Source: Kappaphycus alvarezii
Taxonomy: Eukaryota; Rhodophyta; Florideophyceae; Gigartinales; Solieriaceae
Length of the DNA: 64,000 nt
NCBI GenBank assembly: GCA_002205965.3
Contig: NADL03000703.1
Span: forward strand, 62,001-126,000
Direction: 5' to 3'
Under the pieces are notes generated by a model. The model saw only the letters and a program-made list of their open reading frames with translations. It was not told the origin of the DNA and did no database searches. Each line of letters opens with the position of its first letter. The stretch's first letter is position 1. A program made the translations under genes and the position numbers. Below, piece after piece: positions 31,763 to 44,058 of the stretch.

Positions 31763-32640
31763 GACGTTTATCGTCCGGGACCCACGCAGGGACTAGCCTT
31801 GACGTGGAGTCATCAGTAAAAGTTGCATGTTGTTTGAACCTCGATGTTCCGTATGCCCTTATTCATCCCTTTGTGCATCCTGCACTTGGCCTTTTCCCCC
31901 TTCTGAAGACGATCGATCGTCTAGTAATATTTGCGCAATGCGACGTAACCATTCGGAGGTTAAGAGAGCGTCACCAACGAGGTGAGGCCAAGTCATGCAG
32001 CATGCATGCGAATTATTTCACATGGGCAACGAAACCCACAAGTTGTGAAGTGGTGGTCAACGCCTCGTATGGCGACTTGGGTCGTTGGTCAGGCGTGAAG
32101 TTCTGTGAATTCAAGTTATGAGACACCAATGTCCTAACGAATACCTTGGAGAGAAGTAAAGTCGAATGCGAGTACTTCCAACAGCCTCACCAACTTTAAT
32201 AAAACAAAGTCAGCGCTAAGGTTCCGTGAGTTCATTTTATGAGACATCAGTGTCTAGATGAATACCTTAGAGAGGACGAAGGTCGATTACGAGTGCTCTC
32301 GACAGTCTCACAATCCTTAACTAAACAAACACTGTGAGAATTGATGTTCTGGTGCTTAAATTGATGGGGCTCCAGTGTACAGATGGTAGTCATGAGTCGA
32401 ACAAAGTCTGACCATGCTTGTTCAAAGATGTTTCTATCCGTTTCCAGATCGCAAATAGCCCTTGGTTTGGTATTACATTCGTTTGTGCGAATTCATAAAG
32501 ACTATGTTTTGTAAGACTACTCTGTCCATCTGAGGTGTTCTGCTGAAGAGGGTGAACAAGTTTGAGTGAAAAGGGCGTAGAACATTGCCATGAAAAAGGG
32601 ATCATATGGTCGTCGCGGGGTGGTATCCAGCATTTATCGA
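31763..32640. other. Non-coding stretch containing a diverged tandem repeat
   Basis: No gene is seen. The repeat at 32100-32329 is described separately. Confidence 0.4.
32100..32329. repeat. Two diverged 109-bp tandem units
   Basis: Unit 1 (32100-32208) and unit 2 (32221-32329) each run from GTTCYGTGARTTC to AAACAAA with many substitutions between them; the period is 121 bp. Both contain GAATACCTT and an ATGAGACA motif. Confidence 0.8.
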
Positions 32641-33830
32641 AAACCCCTGTGGATCCTTTTGATCGTGTTCAGTTTGAAATCAGAACGGATATATGACACG
32701 ACTTCGTCCCTTCCAGAGCAGGGTTATAACCTGGGTATAACCTCTCACCTGCTCGAATGCTGACAACATGCTCCCACCGTACAATATGTTGGTCGAAAGC
32801 TGAGCCAAGCCAACCCAATCTTGTTCCTGATGTTGGATTCCACAAGTCGAGCATCGTTTTCCAGCTTCTCCAAAACGTCCTTGAGAACGCGATTCTTTCG
32901 TTCGGCAAAACCGGCCCTTTTATGCCTCCTTGACGGCAACGGTGTAAACTGAGCTCCTCGTGCTTTTATCCAGTCACGTAGGATGTCCTTGTCGAACTCT
33001 TGGTCGCTGCGAACTTAAACCGGCGCACTATGCCTCAGAAATCAAATCTTGTTCAGCGTTGACAAGATTGTTTCCAACTTCCGAGCGCCTATTACCGCTA
33101 GCTTGGAATACCCTGTCGCGGCGTCAACAGCATGCAAAATCATCTGTCGTCCCTAGTGCATGACGTCATTTTGGATGACGTCTTTGAACTCTCTGTTCAA
33201 CTTAGACAGACTGAACTTGTGCATCTGCTGTGGTTCGCCTGACTTGAGACACACGTGAAATGACGCGTTCACATCTTTTGATGCACTCACCGCGTCCTCA
33301 TCCCATTGCCTGCTCTCTTCAGCAGCCATTTGTCATTATCTGAATGAATATATGTTCTTGGGTGGATCCTTTCCACCAAGAAGCGTCCAGGAGCCTTCTT
33401 ATTGGCCCGTTCGATGATTCCATTGGCCACGATGGACGCTGCGCTGAGCCCACTCGGTATCAAATGGGAGGGTCTATCTTGCGGAGACAACCAGGTACTC
33501 AGCCGCACAGGGACGAACTACGTTGTAATCGTCAACGAGTCGCCCTTGTGTTCCTCGACCATTCCATGCCCGCCCGTTTCGTCCTTTGAAATCATGAATG
33601 TCACAACACAGTCCACAACTAAAGCTCTGATTGGCAACCAACGACCCTTTCCGAGATGCAACGGGATGGCCACACGTTCCACGACTCGTTCCTTGTTGTA
33701 ACAGTTGCCATTGATGCCAAACGCGTGAAACATCGGGTCTCCATTCTTGCACCTTCGCATATTCTATTTCATGCCCAGGGCAGCTAACACCCTGTGGGTC
33801 TTGGTGTGTGTGTTTTGGTTTTCTCATTAC
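32640..33830 (-). pseudogene. copia-type protease/pre-integrase/integrase relic, minus strand
   Basis: From right to left on the minus strand the pieces are: a protease-like part (RALVVDCVVTFMISKDETGG, 33760-33518), a pre-integrase part (YIHSDNDKWLLKRAGNG, then QQMHKFSLSKLNREFKDV), and integrase. The integrase core reads QMILHAVDAATGYSKLAV (near 33120; compare PILHVVDEATHFSAA in the 5.6-13 kb element), then VRSDQEFDKDILRDWIKARG (second Asp, near 33015), then KRAGFAERKNRVLKDV (Glu, near 32905). Many stops and frame changes make it inactive. It is a different subfamily from the complete copia element but has the same domain plan. Confidence 0.7.
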
Positions 33831-34440
33831 CCGACAGGATTACTTACCTAAACGAGAAGAGATGCGCACTATGCATTGCACTACTTTAGCGAAACGTACT
33901 CGTCCGTATCTGGCAGTTGCCGTTTCTCTTCTGGCGAAGTTCTATAGTGACCCCGCATTCCGCCATTCGAATTCGTTGAAGCACCGCTACCTCAAGGGAA
34001 CGATTCATTACGGGCTGATGTTTCCCTCCGGTGGATCTGTGGAATATTTTGCGGTGCACTGTGATGTCGTCTCGGAACGCGACACAGGTAAGCTCCTATC
34101 ACGAACCGGCTACGTAATTTTTTATGTCCGCTCCTGTGCTGCGGAAGTCTCTGTTTCAATCCGCTACGGGCACGTCTACGTATGAAGCAGAATTCGCTGC
34201 CTTGCCTGATTGTGTCAAAGGCGTACGTTGGATGCGCCAGCATCTAAAGTATATTTTACCGAACGGTCCGACTCTTACCAGCTAACCTTGGTACCATTTC
34301 ATGGAGTGCTGATACGGTCGGTCTTCCTAATTTTAAACACGTGCATGTGAAGTTTAATAACATCTGTGACGAAACCAAAACCCCATCAGTGCTTGTTGAT
34401 TATCTACCGCCCGACGTGATGATAGCGACTGAGGAGAGAA
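33808..34440 (+). pseudogene. copia RNase H relic, plus strand
   Basis: The frame 33808-34185 reads TRPYLAVAVSLLAKFYSDP and RYLKGTIHYGLMFPSGG, typical of the RT/RNase H connection in copia pol, then LLSRTGYVIFY. A shift near 34165 leads to TYEAEFAALPDCVKGVRWM and, further on, FKHVHVKFNNICDETKTPS, the end of the copia RNase H domain. It overlaps the opposite-strand integrase relic at its left end, so two copia fragments lie head to head. Confidence 0.7.
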
Positions 34441-35674
34441 CTCAAGGTGTGGGCAGGTCATATTGACCCCATCTGGTGAAAACCTTTTACGAAGGTTATT
34501 TTTGCCGTGCAGCTTAATTCCCACAAGGGACGGCCTGGTATTATTCCGCTTACGGTGGACCCACACGGTCTCGAAAGGGCGTGTTGAATACCCTGTAATT
34601 CGATGACGGCTTGACATTTATATCATGTTGTACGAGACCTAACATCCCGTAAGACTCACCAAACGATAGTCTCTTAGACATACCTTTCTGGAATGATTTT
34701 CCTTTCTCTCTACTGTATTTAGGACATAGAGAACCGATCGGAAGTAAAATTTCGAAAAAGAGCAAGTACAAAAATTTTCACTCTGAGAGTTGTCCCTTAC
34801 ACTTGGGTCGCTTTGGTAGCCGACCTCAGTTTTCCTCAAACTATTTGCTTCTCTCGCCGGTCTTTACTTGCCCGCTATCTCTTTTCAATACCCTCTTTTC
34901 ATTCTTACTCGAAAAGGGATTCCAGTGTCGTTTCTAGTGTTTTGACCCTGTTCTATTCTTGAACTCCACACCTTCGGTCAGATCCCATAGCTCTTTCTGA
35001 TTTCTGCCGTGAGGATCGTGTGCTTCGCATATCTACGTAGATTGGGTCACAGAAATACCACTATATATAATTTGTACTCTTTTCAACGCAGGGATAACTT
35101 TCTTTGACCCCATAACCATCCAAATCTCCCATGTCTAAAATATAAATGTACGAACCGTTCCAGGATATCCCATTCACTGTCTTGCTTCCTTTGCTACTCT
35201 CGTTGCAGAATGTGACCGCTTTTAATGGTCGGTCCAGAAGACAAAATGAGATAGTGTAACCGCGATGGCCTTCAACATCGACCTATTTGAGTTTTAGAAC
35301 GGGTGAGTCAGGGGAAGCAAATTCGAAGATACATGACTGTCTCAAAACTTTCACGCTGAAAAGTTTTCAACATCAAACCGGTCTTACTCCTAACAAAGTT
35401 TGTAGCGGGGGAACAACCTGCCCAATTGTGAAACGAATGAGAAGATGAAGATTTTTATGGTTAAATGGTCTCTGCTGTGTGATAACTCAGTTGATTTTAA
35501 GGAGCATCAGTCAGCTGCAACTGCTTTGGCAAAAGCGAATGTAGACCAGTCAGGTGGTGATCAAATCTATTGACGAAAATTCGTCCGGGTGCGAATCGGA
35601 GCGCCATCAACGAGGGTTGATGTATAGAGCCCAGCATCATTCGGCTCTAGGCGTAGGAAGCCGTGTCCACCCCT
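34441..35674. other. Gene-free stretch
   Basis: I find no coding or RNA feature. The T-rich minus-strand frames at 34550-34839 are short and unlike anything I know. Part of this may be LTR of the copia relic to the left. Confidence 0.4.
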
Positions 35675-37096
35675 TCAGAGGGGTAGCGTGACATGGGTGG
35701 TGGCCTGGGTTGAAATTAAGATTCCGTGGAGGAAGGCGAAGGTGCCTACTTGGAGTCTGTCAAAATCCTTCGCTGCTGGCGTGAGGACAGTAGAGGGCAC
35801 GAGACGGAAGATATGTGTTATCTTGCAGACGGGCGTTGCCATGTGGAGCGGAGGAAAACGGATGCGGGCATTTGGAATAACCTTCAGGGCTGCATCAGCA
35901 AGCTCGCACTCGATATTTTTGGTTGCAAACCGTTGGCGTTTGAAGGCCATGGAGCCTACTGGGTCTCCTGAGATACCAAGGCTTTTGTCAGCGCAGGCAC
36001 TGATAGGGACGGCCGCGAATATTTTTCAGGTATCGGAGTCCTTACTCAATGTCCTGCATGTCACGGCCTTGTCAAAGTTTAGTGTAAAGTTCATCGTAGG
36101 GTCCATGTCGCGAAGGTCTCTAGTGAGAACTCCGTCGTCTGTGTACCGGTGATGCAGCCAGAGGCTACAACGCGACTGGATCTCGCGAACGGGAGGGTGG
36201 AAGATGAGCGAAAAGATGAGCATACCGGCAGAATCGCCCTGTTGGGTGCCCTCCGTCCTACAAAGGAACGTAGTAGGAAAGTTTGGTGTCACGAGGGGTG
36301 GTGCAACACTGCCGTATGTGGCGTCAATGAAGCGACGTAGAGGGGGAAAGTGTTAGGTGTTTTACCCGTGGACGATATATCCGATCTATCCCATGGTTTT
36401 TCAAACAACCCCAATCGACTCAAAAAGGGAATACCGACACAGTAATAGGGAAGCAACTACGCTCCCTAAAAAGCTACCTTCAGGCCAGCCATCGACCTAG
36501 TGAGGGGACTCGCGTAAGAAAGCAGTCGATGACATCCGCTCTGCTGCACGCGCTGAAAGCGTATGTGGCATCGACGCTTGCCACCGTGAAAAGTGCGCAC
36601 TCACCATGGACGACAGCACCCGTACCGCCGCACTCTCTGATGAGGGGCGAGATAGTCACTGCACCCGGAAAAAGCAGCGGGAAGGAGGACTCCGTCTTTA
36701 GGCGACGGAAGGCCTGGCCTACGGCAATGGGACACGTTTTCCCAGGGCAACTCTGCACAGGAAGTGGGGTTGTCGCCCTTATTGGGGGCAGCTTGGCATG
36801 GGGCAGGTGGCCTCCTGCGAGGCGTGTGCGAGGGGGCGGAGCAATCGGGTCGACATTCTGTCATGGCCCGCGGCTGCATTTCGATGGAGTGGGACGGCAG
36901 CGGTACAGACGGCTGCATTTGTAACAACTGTTCTGTCAGGGAGATGTGGTGAACCTAATGGTGGCACTTGAATGACTGGCGGAGGATGCAATGGCCGCAG
37001 TCGGTGGATTGTATGCGGGTTGTTGAGCGGCGGCGGTGGTTTGGAATGGAGCGGTCGTGCGGCTGTCGTGCGCAGATCCCTCGTGGCATGTGCCAT
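35675..37096 (-). pseudogene. R2-like LINE relic
   Basis: Read from right to left, the pieces are: 37096-36779, pre-RT region with IHRLRPLHPPP and AAAGHDRMSTRLLRPL; 36758-36480, palm-A region ASVDATYAFSACSRADVID; 36292-36026, TQQGDSAGMLIFSLIF then YTDDGVLT, the catalytic box read here as Y-T-D-D; 35950-35675, the C-terminal endonuclease-like part (NARIRFPPLHM...). The order and motifs match the element at 1641-4625. Numerous frameshifts show it is dead. Confidence 0.65.
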
Positions 37097-38280
37097 AGCC
37101 TTTGAAACTGCGAGTCCACAGGGTTCTCCGGGGTTTGGGCTGGAGCTTGCCCCGCCCGACGAGTTGTTTCCAACTGGGCGAGTGAGCGGTGCGAGTGGGC
37201 CTGGCTAAGGGTCTCTGACGGGGGAGTCTACGGCGTATGGGTCGGTGACTTGTTGGGGCGCGGAATCGGTGGGTTGGGGCAAGAACAGGTCCTCGATCTC
37301 CACGTATGCTGTTCTTGCGTCAAGGTTTGCTCTGTTCTTAGATTGTGCGCTCAAGGAGTTGAGGGCATCAGGTGGGGATACGCGGAAGCCAAGTGGGACG
37401 GACGTGACTACTACAGTATGTTGTGATTGGCGAGGTTGCTGCTGTTGAGCATGAAAGGTGTAGCGACGGCAACGGGCGCCTGGTGGGGGAGGTTGAACGC
37501 GGTCTCAGCGAGTACCCGTGAGGTGGTGTGAAGGTCACGACAGCGCACTGGCATGTGAGAACGGGTGGTGGCGAGCCGGGGAAAGTGCTTGGTGCGCAAA
37601 CGAGACACAAGCAGATGTGACGGGCGGAGACAGTGATGTGAGATGTGATGATAAGATTAATTAGGTCGGGAAGCAGGCAAACAAAAGGTATCGGTGGGTA
37701 TTTGTGTACAACCCGGATGAGTGGCGAAATTCGGATGTTGGGGAATTGCGACTGCAGTGATGTGGTCCCGAGAGGGGGCGGGAGGCCAGTCAGCGATAGC
37801 ATAGTCTCAGCTATTGTAAAGAGTAGTCTGCGAGTCGCGCAGCTGCCTTGCTGGCACATTCATGTGTACTGTACACTACGTCAGTGGCCAAAATTTACTT
37901 ATAGTTTCGACAACGAGGCGGGTACCCGAAATGACAAATCAGGAAAATTTACACCATTTGAAATGTTTACAAAAAAGGTGAAAGAGTAGGGTTCATTCAC
38001 TGTAATGGAAGTTTTTGCGAAAACCGGAATAGTGGAGAAAAAGAAAACGGAGGTTATTTTTCACGAGTCTACCGTGCAAGGAGATCCGGTGCAGGATCCG
38101 ACTCTATTGCCACCAAAGAGCACCCAGCTGGCTGTAACAGGGTGGTCCACTTCGGCCACTTGAGAATTTCGTTTTCACGACCAGAATTGCCACGTATTCC
38201 ACGTGTGTTTTTCGTATCTCAGAATTATGGTTTAAATACACAAACTGTCCTCGCCAAGTCAGGCGAGCGAAAAGCTCAGA
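37097..38280. other. Gene-free stretch upstream of tRNA-Arg
   Basis: The frame 37859-37368 (minus, 163 codons) is Ser/Pro/Thr-rich and could be the 5' part of the adjacent LINE, but I see no motif. From about 37860 the sequence turns AT-rich with no feature. Confidence 0.35.
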
Positions 38281-38354
38281 GGCTCTGTGGCCAAATTGGA
38301 TAAGGCATCGGTCTACGGATCCGGAGATTGCAGGTTCAAGTCCTGCCAGAGTCG
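38281..38354 (+). tRNA. tRNA-Arg (anticodon ACG)
   Basis: All four arms fold. The acceptor GGCTCTG pairs with CAGAGTC, with one G-T. The D-stem is GCC/GGC. The anticodon loop is CTACGGA with anticodon ACG at 38315-38317; its stem has three Watson-Crick pairs, a T-G pair and a T-T mismatch next to the loop. The T-arm is GCAGG/CCTGC around TTCAAGT. The discriminator base is G at 38354. There is no intron and CCA is not encoded. A Pol III T-run follows. ACG (A34 edited to inosine) reads CGU/CGC/CGA arginine codons. Confidence 0.93.
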
Positions 38355-38360
38355 GAATAA

Positions 38361-38367
38361 TTTTTTT
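38361..38367 (+). terminator. Pol III terminator of tRNA-Arg
   Basis: A run of seven T begins six bases after the tRNA 3' end. Confidence 0.85.
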
Positions 38368-39822
38368 CTGCGCGAGTCTTGTGTGTCACGTTATGCCATG
38401 TTTTTCATAGAGGGTACAGTGGTTTCCGTAGATGGCGACAGGCAGGTGGACATGGACCACAGGCGCAACATTTTACACGGTGCAGACAGTAGCGGTTGAG
38501 AGGGCAACAAGCATGACGGGGCTAGTGATCAAAGACCTACAGCACACGACAGTCTTTTACTTGCCTTGCACTGTTTACCCGGCAAGGGTGTGATACAGAT
38601 GCAGTTGGGTTGGGTTGTCGGGTGGCTGCAGTGGGGTTTACTCTAGAGGTGTGATTGATGGGTAATGCGGGTGAAGAATGTATTGTACAGTAGTTTGAAA
38701 TGAGCTTGTGTAGCTTGCAAGAGGGATGTAGTGTGGAGTGGGCGAGCGAGACGTTGTTGTGGTGGGGTGGTGACGGACGGATGTGCCATGCGGCTGTTTA
38801 CTTGTTGGAAGGAGGGAGAGACAGTTGCGGAGTGGAATTTTTGGAGTTATTTTAATGTGCGGAAGATGTGGTCGGTTGCAAAGTGTGGGGAAAGGGAATG
38901 TAGGGGAAGGTACTGTATTGATGGATTACAGTGGCGTAGGGTACAGTACTGTACAGTGCTGCATTGTACTAGTGCAAGTCGCGAGAGTATTGTACAGTAG
39001 TGTACAGTACACTATAGTACACTACAGTATGGTATTGATGCGGCGCATTAGCTGTGCAAGTGAAGGATAGACTTTTCGCCGAGGAGATGCGTTTCTCCGC
39101 CGGGCCTTATTCCAAGCTTGTTTTGTTTTCATGTAAAACAATTTCATTTTTCAAGCCATTGGATGGTCGATTGGATGGCGGCTGCATACTGTAACGTGAT
39201 GGTCACGGAGACAGGGAGTAGTGTACAGTAGAGTGTTTGCTTGAAAATAGTTTTTGCATGGCTTGGGTGACCATACAGTACGCAACGTTTTGAGAGCAGA
39301 GCAGCTTGAAAGTTCAATAGTCTGGGCAATCTACCGTACTGTACTGTAGATATCCATAATCTGGAGAGACCCAGTACAGTGCAGTACAGTGAGTAGCGTG
39401 AAGAGCAGAGGACAGTATCATACGTACAGTACTGTAGTTCACTGTACAGTGGTGCTAGCTAGTGTGTCAGATCAATAGAGCAGTGTTGCGGGTGATGAGC
39501 CAATAAAAATGAGCAACGGAGTAACACGACTGGCGTACTGTACATAGTCCAGGCATAACCACCTTGGGATTGCGAATAGGCTATAGTGCCACGCTCGCTC
39601 ATGTCTACCGATCCATTCGGGCGATCGGATGAATCCATGATGCTGTATAACCTTGGTTACGCTACACTCGCCCCAAACTGCAATTGCCTTCAAAACCTAG
39701 GTATCATATAACAAAAAACCAAAACTTTCTTTCCATTCCATTCCCACACCCCCCCCCCCCCCCGTCCCCCTCCCACCCTCACTACTCACCACCCACTCCC
39801 CCTAACCTAACCACCATCCACC
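38368..39822. other. Intergenic region rich in GTACAGTAC-type motifs
   Basis: No gene is seen. GTACAGTA/TACTGTAC and close variants occur many times between about 38690 and 39540, for example GTACAGTACTGTACAGTGC near 38941 and GTGTACAGTACACTATAG near 39000. The right end, 39730-39822, is the pyrimidine-rich leader of the kelch gene with a run of 14 or more C near 39750. Confidence 0.6.
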
Positions 39823-40946
39823 ATGCCTTTCCGTTCCCACCTCTTCCTCACCCTGATTCTACTCACCCTACCTCCCACCCTATCCCACCGCGCCCCAAAA
39901 GTAAGTCAAAAACACCCCACTCCCCAATCCCCCATCTTCACCCAAAATCCACACTAACCCCCACCCCCAATTCCCCAGTTACGCTCCACATCCTGGTACA
40001 ACCTTCCCCCTACCCGCTTTCCGTACTCGAGGCCGCCGGTGCCGTCCTCCGTGACTCCCAATCCCGTCCCTACCTCGTCGTATTCGGCGGCTATTTATTC
40101 AACACTGGCCTTCGTACCACCAACCGCGTCTACGCCATTCGATTAACCCGCTCCGGTGCTTCGGGCTCTTGGTTTCGATTGCCGGATATGCCTACAAATG
40201 CTACACATACGGCTCAAGCTGCTGTGCACAGTCGTATGTATATGTGTGGTGGATTTGCAGGTACTGCCCCTGGTAGAGTCATTCCCGAATGTTGGATCTT
40301 TGATTTCAGGCCTCGTCGTTGGCTCAGGTTGCCGGATTTACCCGAGCGCCGTGGCGGTGGCGGCTTGGCCTTTGTCAAGCAGAGAAACATGTTGTTGTAT
40401 GCTGGTGGTACCTTTCGTCAGGATGGTAAGTATAGCGGTCAGGATAAGCCAGAGTCTTGGACTTTATCGCTCTCGCCTTCTGCCCCGTCTGCTTGGGTGC
40501 GCAGAGCAAATATGCCCAATCCAAGGAATCACATGGCCGGTGTTTCAGTCGGTGCTAGGCAGTTTTTCATTGGTGGCCAGCATTTGAACAAGGAGGATAC
40601 CAATAATCAGCCCAGTGTCCACGAGTATATTCTGTCCACTGATCGATGGGTCGAGAGGGCCCCGCTTCCGCGCGGCTTGGGGCATATCAGCGCCAGTACG
40701 TTTGCGTACTGGAATGGCATTTTCGTCATGGGTGGTATTAGCAATGGTAGAAATTTCCGCGACGAGGTCTTGTGGTATGATGCGCAGGCCGATGCCTGGA
40801 GAATGGTCGGTAGAATGCCGAGGCGCGTCCAAAGTCCCGTTTGCGACAAGTTTGGCAGGCGCTTGGTTTGTGTGACGGGCTGGGGTACACCTGGCGATGG
40901 AACCACTGGCTTTTGGCGTCCTGTCACCCTTCCCATGCAACTGTGA
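39823..40946 (+). CDS. Secreted kelch-repeat (galactose-oxidase-like) beta-propeller protein
   Basis: ATG 39823 starts a signal peptide (MPFRSHLFLTLILLTLPPTL, cleaved near SHRA). A GTAAGT donor at 39901 follows codon 26; the likely acceptor is CCCCAG ending at 39978 (78-nt intron). The next bases read STSWYNLPPTRFPYS in phase with exon 1, but the kelch frame is shifted by one base near 40028, giving EAAGAVLRDSQSRPYLVVFG. Alternatively splicing uses AG at 40030-40031, which is in phase and skips the break. The propeller runs to 40946 with repeats YLVVFGGY, MYMCGGFAG, MLLYAGGTF, QFFIGGQH and IFVMGGISNGR, each followed by W...LP or W...MP. About 5-6 blades are visible. A role in the extracellular matrix or secretory pathway is inferred; no catalytic copper ligands were identified. 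Confidence 0.8.
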
Positions 40947-42380
40947 GCGCGGTACCGCCGCCTCATTGGACAGGTGACTTGTTTTTCGAGTATGTTGAGC
41001 GGCATGTGTTTGACGGATTGCTGTTTTTTTATTCGCTACAAATCGTGCGTTCGCAGTGGCTCGCGTGAGGAAGGCTGCACCGCGGAGAGCGCGTTCACGG
41101 GCGCACTGTGGTACGAGGAAAGGCCCATTTTCGAGGGAGAGTGGTTGCATGCATGATGAACAACTGCTGCGGGGGCAGCGGAGGATGGGGTCGTGCAATA
41201 TGTTGAGGAGTGTGTGCACGAACTGCAGTTGGTCGGTACCTGGTACTGTACCGTTATTCTTCGATGGCCGCCTTTACCCGCATGAGATGCACAGCTAGCG
41301 CCACTTGTTGCATCGTCAGCCATATCACTGTCCCCGACCCGGGATGACAAGTGCTAGCGGCGAGCGAACATGCCTATCCCTCTGCTGCAATCTATAAACA
41401 CATGCAATTTACTTTACTGCAAGCCAGTTTAACGTGCGCCAACCCGTCCCGCACGTCCAGTTTTTGGGCGCCGCTCGACTAGCGTTGTCGCTCCGTATGT
41501 TCGGCAGTTATGAAAAGCGCTGTAAAGATGTATCTCTCTCCCCGACAAGCCGCTGTGCACCACGCGTGCGTGCAGCATGTTAGGCCGCAGTGGTGCAGTT
41601 TTTTGTAAGCTCTCGGCACAGTGAATAAATGGCGTGCTTGTCAGATCCCCGCTCGGTTGTGGAAGCAGTGAATAGTGTGTCAGCTGTGACAGGCAGGGGT
41701 TGTCTTGTTCGGCGTTCCCTGTCAGCTTGGACAGTAGTACACTATCCGGATCTCTGTGAGAGGACTGCCAGGACGTTTGTTGTTTGGGAATGATATCTTG
41801 GGTAATTTACTGTATTTCAAACAAGGGCGTGCGTACGCGCCCTTGCACTGCGTAATACGCAGACTTTGGCTAACGACTTTTTAAAAGTAGTTGGCTGTTG
41901 GCGGGTGGTGTTGCCTTTAGCGATAGCTTGCTGTCATTGTTTGGCGTGTCGAGTTTTCATGGCAGACGCAACCGTAGTCGGTAGGCTGACATTCGGCACC
42001 CTGCTAGCTGGCCCTAAGACGCATACAGAGAATTGTCTCGCGACAGAAGGGTCGAATGCAAGGCGGGACTCACTGTTCCGCTACGGTAGACTGGAGTGTT
42101 CCTCCATTGTTCGCCACTCGTTTCAAATGATGCAAACCAACTCACCGCACAACCCCCGACACGAATGGGTAATGAGAAAAGGACGGCAGTACCAAATGTA
42201 CCGTGGATTGTCATACTGCACTACACGTTGTTGTCGTGTGATGCTCGATAAAAAAAAAATTCACGCACGACAATTGGACAGATTTCCACTTTTATCAGAC
42301 TAAGTAAATCAACGAATCTATCGTACCTCTGCCTAATCAAGCCCGTTGGCAAGCCACACTGGCGAGCACCCAAGCGACCA
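40947..42380. other. Intergenic region between convergent kelch and carbonic anhydrase genes
   Basis: No convincing gene is seen. A plus-strand frame (41866-42303, 145 codons) is open but shows no domain and ends in low-complexity sequence next to the carbonic anhydrase stop. Isolated GGTACTGTACC occurs near 41243. Confidence 0.45.
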
Positions 42381-43091
42381 TCAATCAACGAGTGTAACCT
42401 CGCCAGTTGCAATCTCACAAACGGCGCCAACCACCACAACCTGACCGTTTCGAACAAACTCGCCCATGTCCGGTGCCTCCTTCAATCGCCTCACGCCATC
42501 CCTAACATTCTTCACAACCCCCTGTTGGACCGCACCACCAACGCCAACAACCTCCTCCAACCTCCCCACATGTCTCCGCAACGCCCCTTTCAAACTAGGC
42601 ACCCCACCGCCCACCGCCGCCCCAACCGCTCCACACTGACTATGCCCCAACACCATAACCAACTTGACGCCCAACGCCTCAACCGCAAACTCCAAACTCC
42701 CATCACCCCATCCTCCCACACAACATTGCCTGCATTCCGGATGACAAACACCTCGCCGATGCCACGCGCAAACAAAATCTCCGGCGCCACTCTAGAATCC
42801 GCACACGCTACAATAGCAGCCACTGGCTTTTGTCCATTCTCAGCCAGATGTTTACGATACCAAAGCGGCGACTGTTGCGAAGCGGGTGGCGGATTGCCGG
42901 CTACGAAATCTTGATTCGATTTTAAAAGAGATGTGAGAATCTCCTGCGCCATGACGGTGTTGCTACTGAGATTGAGCGTGGCACATGGCGGCGCGGTAGG
43001 TCGCACTGGAGTGACGCGTGCGGGATGGCACATGGTGCGACGGGAAGACCTGTGTGAAGGTGGTAGTGCGGTAGCGGTAAGGAATGCCATG
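42381..43091 (-). CDS. Beta-type carbonic anhydrase, one frame break
   Basis: The enzyme interconverts CO2 and bicarbonate. The beta-class zinc site is complete: ACADSR (Cys ligand with the Asp-Arg dyad) and LGHSQCGAVGAA (His and Cys ligands). Between them, EVFVIRNAGNVVWEDGVMG belongs to one frame and GSLEFAVEALGVKLVMVLGH to the next; one missing G near 42705 would join them, as in relatives. ATG 43091 gives a Ser/Arg/Pro-rich N-terminus of about 45 residues (MAFLTATALPPSHRSSRR) before the helix at MAQEILTSLLKSNQDF, which suggests an organelle transit peptide. The length, about 236 residues, is normal. Either a sequence error or a true frameshift separates the two halves. A C-rich tract lies just upstream of the ATG on the coding strand. 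Confidence 0.88.
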
Positions 43092-43840
43092 TGTGAAGAG
43101 TGGAGGGGGGGGGGGTTGATGTGGGTGGATCGGGAGGGATGGATTTGTAATTTTCTTGGGGGGGTGGGCCGTTTGTCGCCGCGCCAAATTCCATAGATGG
43201 GGTTTTTGTCGGCATGCAACATGGTTGTCCTTTTTCGCAGGCGGCACCATTGGTGTATTGGACATCTCGTCTTATCTCGCCAAATGGGAACATAGAACAT
43301 ATGAGAGCGTGTTTTGGTTGCGGTTTTGTGCGGTTGATGACGTGGATTTTAGTCGGCGTTGCAAAACAGGGCGCTGATTTGGTGCTGTGAAAAGGCCGCC
43401 GTCGGGATTTAAGTCACAACGCACTGTTTTGCGTCGGCCTCAATATTTGTCATTTGCGACTCGCGCTCCCTGTACAGTGCTGTGAACACATCATCAATAT
43501 TACACTACATACTGTACGCACAATACAGTACAGTAATGTACAGTACAGTACAGTAGGAGATACTGAGAGTATCCAGCAGTGCAATACGTAGCAGAGCCAG
43601 CTGGCAACGGCGGACAGTTTTCTTCTTTACAGAATTTGGAACCCAAATGATGAACTGGCCACGTATGCCACGCAAAATACGTTACAGTATTGCGCCACTG
43701 TAGTGAATCAGCCCGTCACAGAAATGACGCTACGACTTACAACGTACTGTAATGTTCACGTGCTGTACATTATAGTACAGCAGGGCAAATGCGTGTATAC
43801 CATGCATGCACATTTCAAACGCTTACACAAACTGAAGGGC

Positions 43841-44058
43841 CACCGGGTCAAGGCCTCGGCCACGTGCCGCAGAGGCATGATGCGGACGGTCGATAGGGTG
43901 GAGAAACCAATTGGGTCTAATGTGCGGGTGTCGCAGGTTGTAGCAGGGAGGAATTGGGTAGCAACCTGGGTCGACAGGGTTGGTCAACACGGTGGACTTG
44001 AGGCGGTCGCCAGTGTGCAACTCGGAGCTCCCCGATCCTTGAGGTGAGGATTTTTTTT
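43841..44058 (+). ncRNA. Candidate structured Pol III RNA of about 210 nt
   Basis: Two distant segments pair: CACC, TCAAGG, TCGG (43841-43859) with CCGA, CCTTGA, GGTG (44032-44046), as a three-part closing stem. Inside is a clear hairpin, GCAGGTTG...CAACCTG (about 43933-43968). Eight T follow at 44051-44058, a Pol III terminator. Size and shape suggest SRP RNA or an RNase P/MRP-like RNA, but I could not match a conserved core motif of either. It lies between protein genes with no good ORF. It remains a candidate only. Confidence 0.3.

Noticed and set aside
38690-39450. CRISPR-like array from the recurring GTACAGTAC motifs
   Set aside because: Repeats are short, irregularly spaced and on both strands, and the genome is eukaryotic.
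42525-42914. Plus-strand ORF opposite carbonic anhydrase
   Set aside because: Shadow frame of a well-supported beta-carbonic anhydrase on the minus strand.
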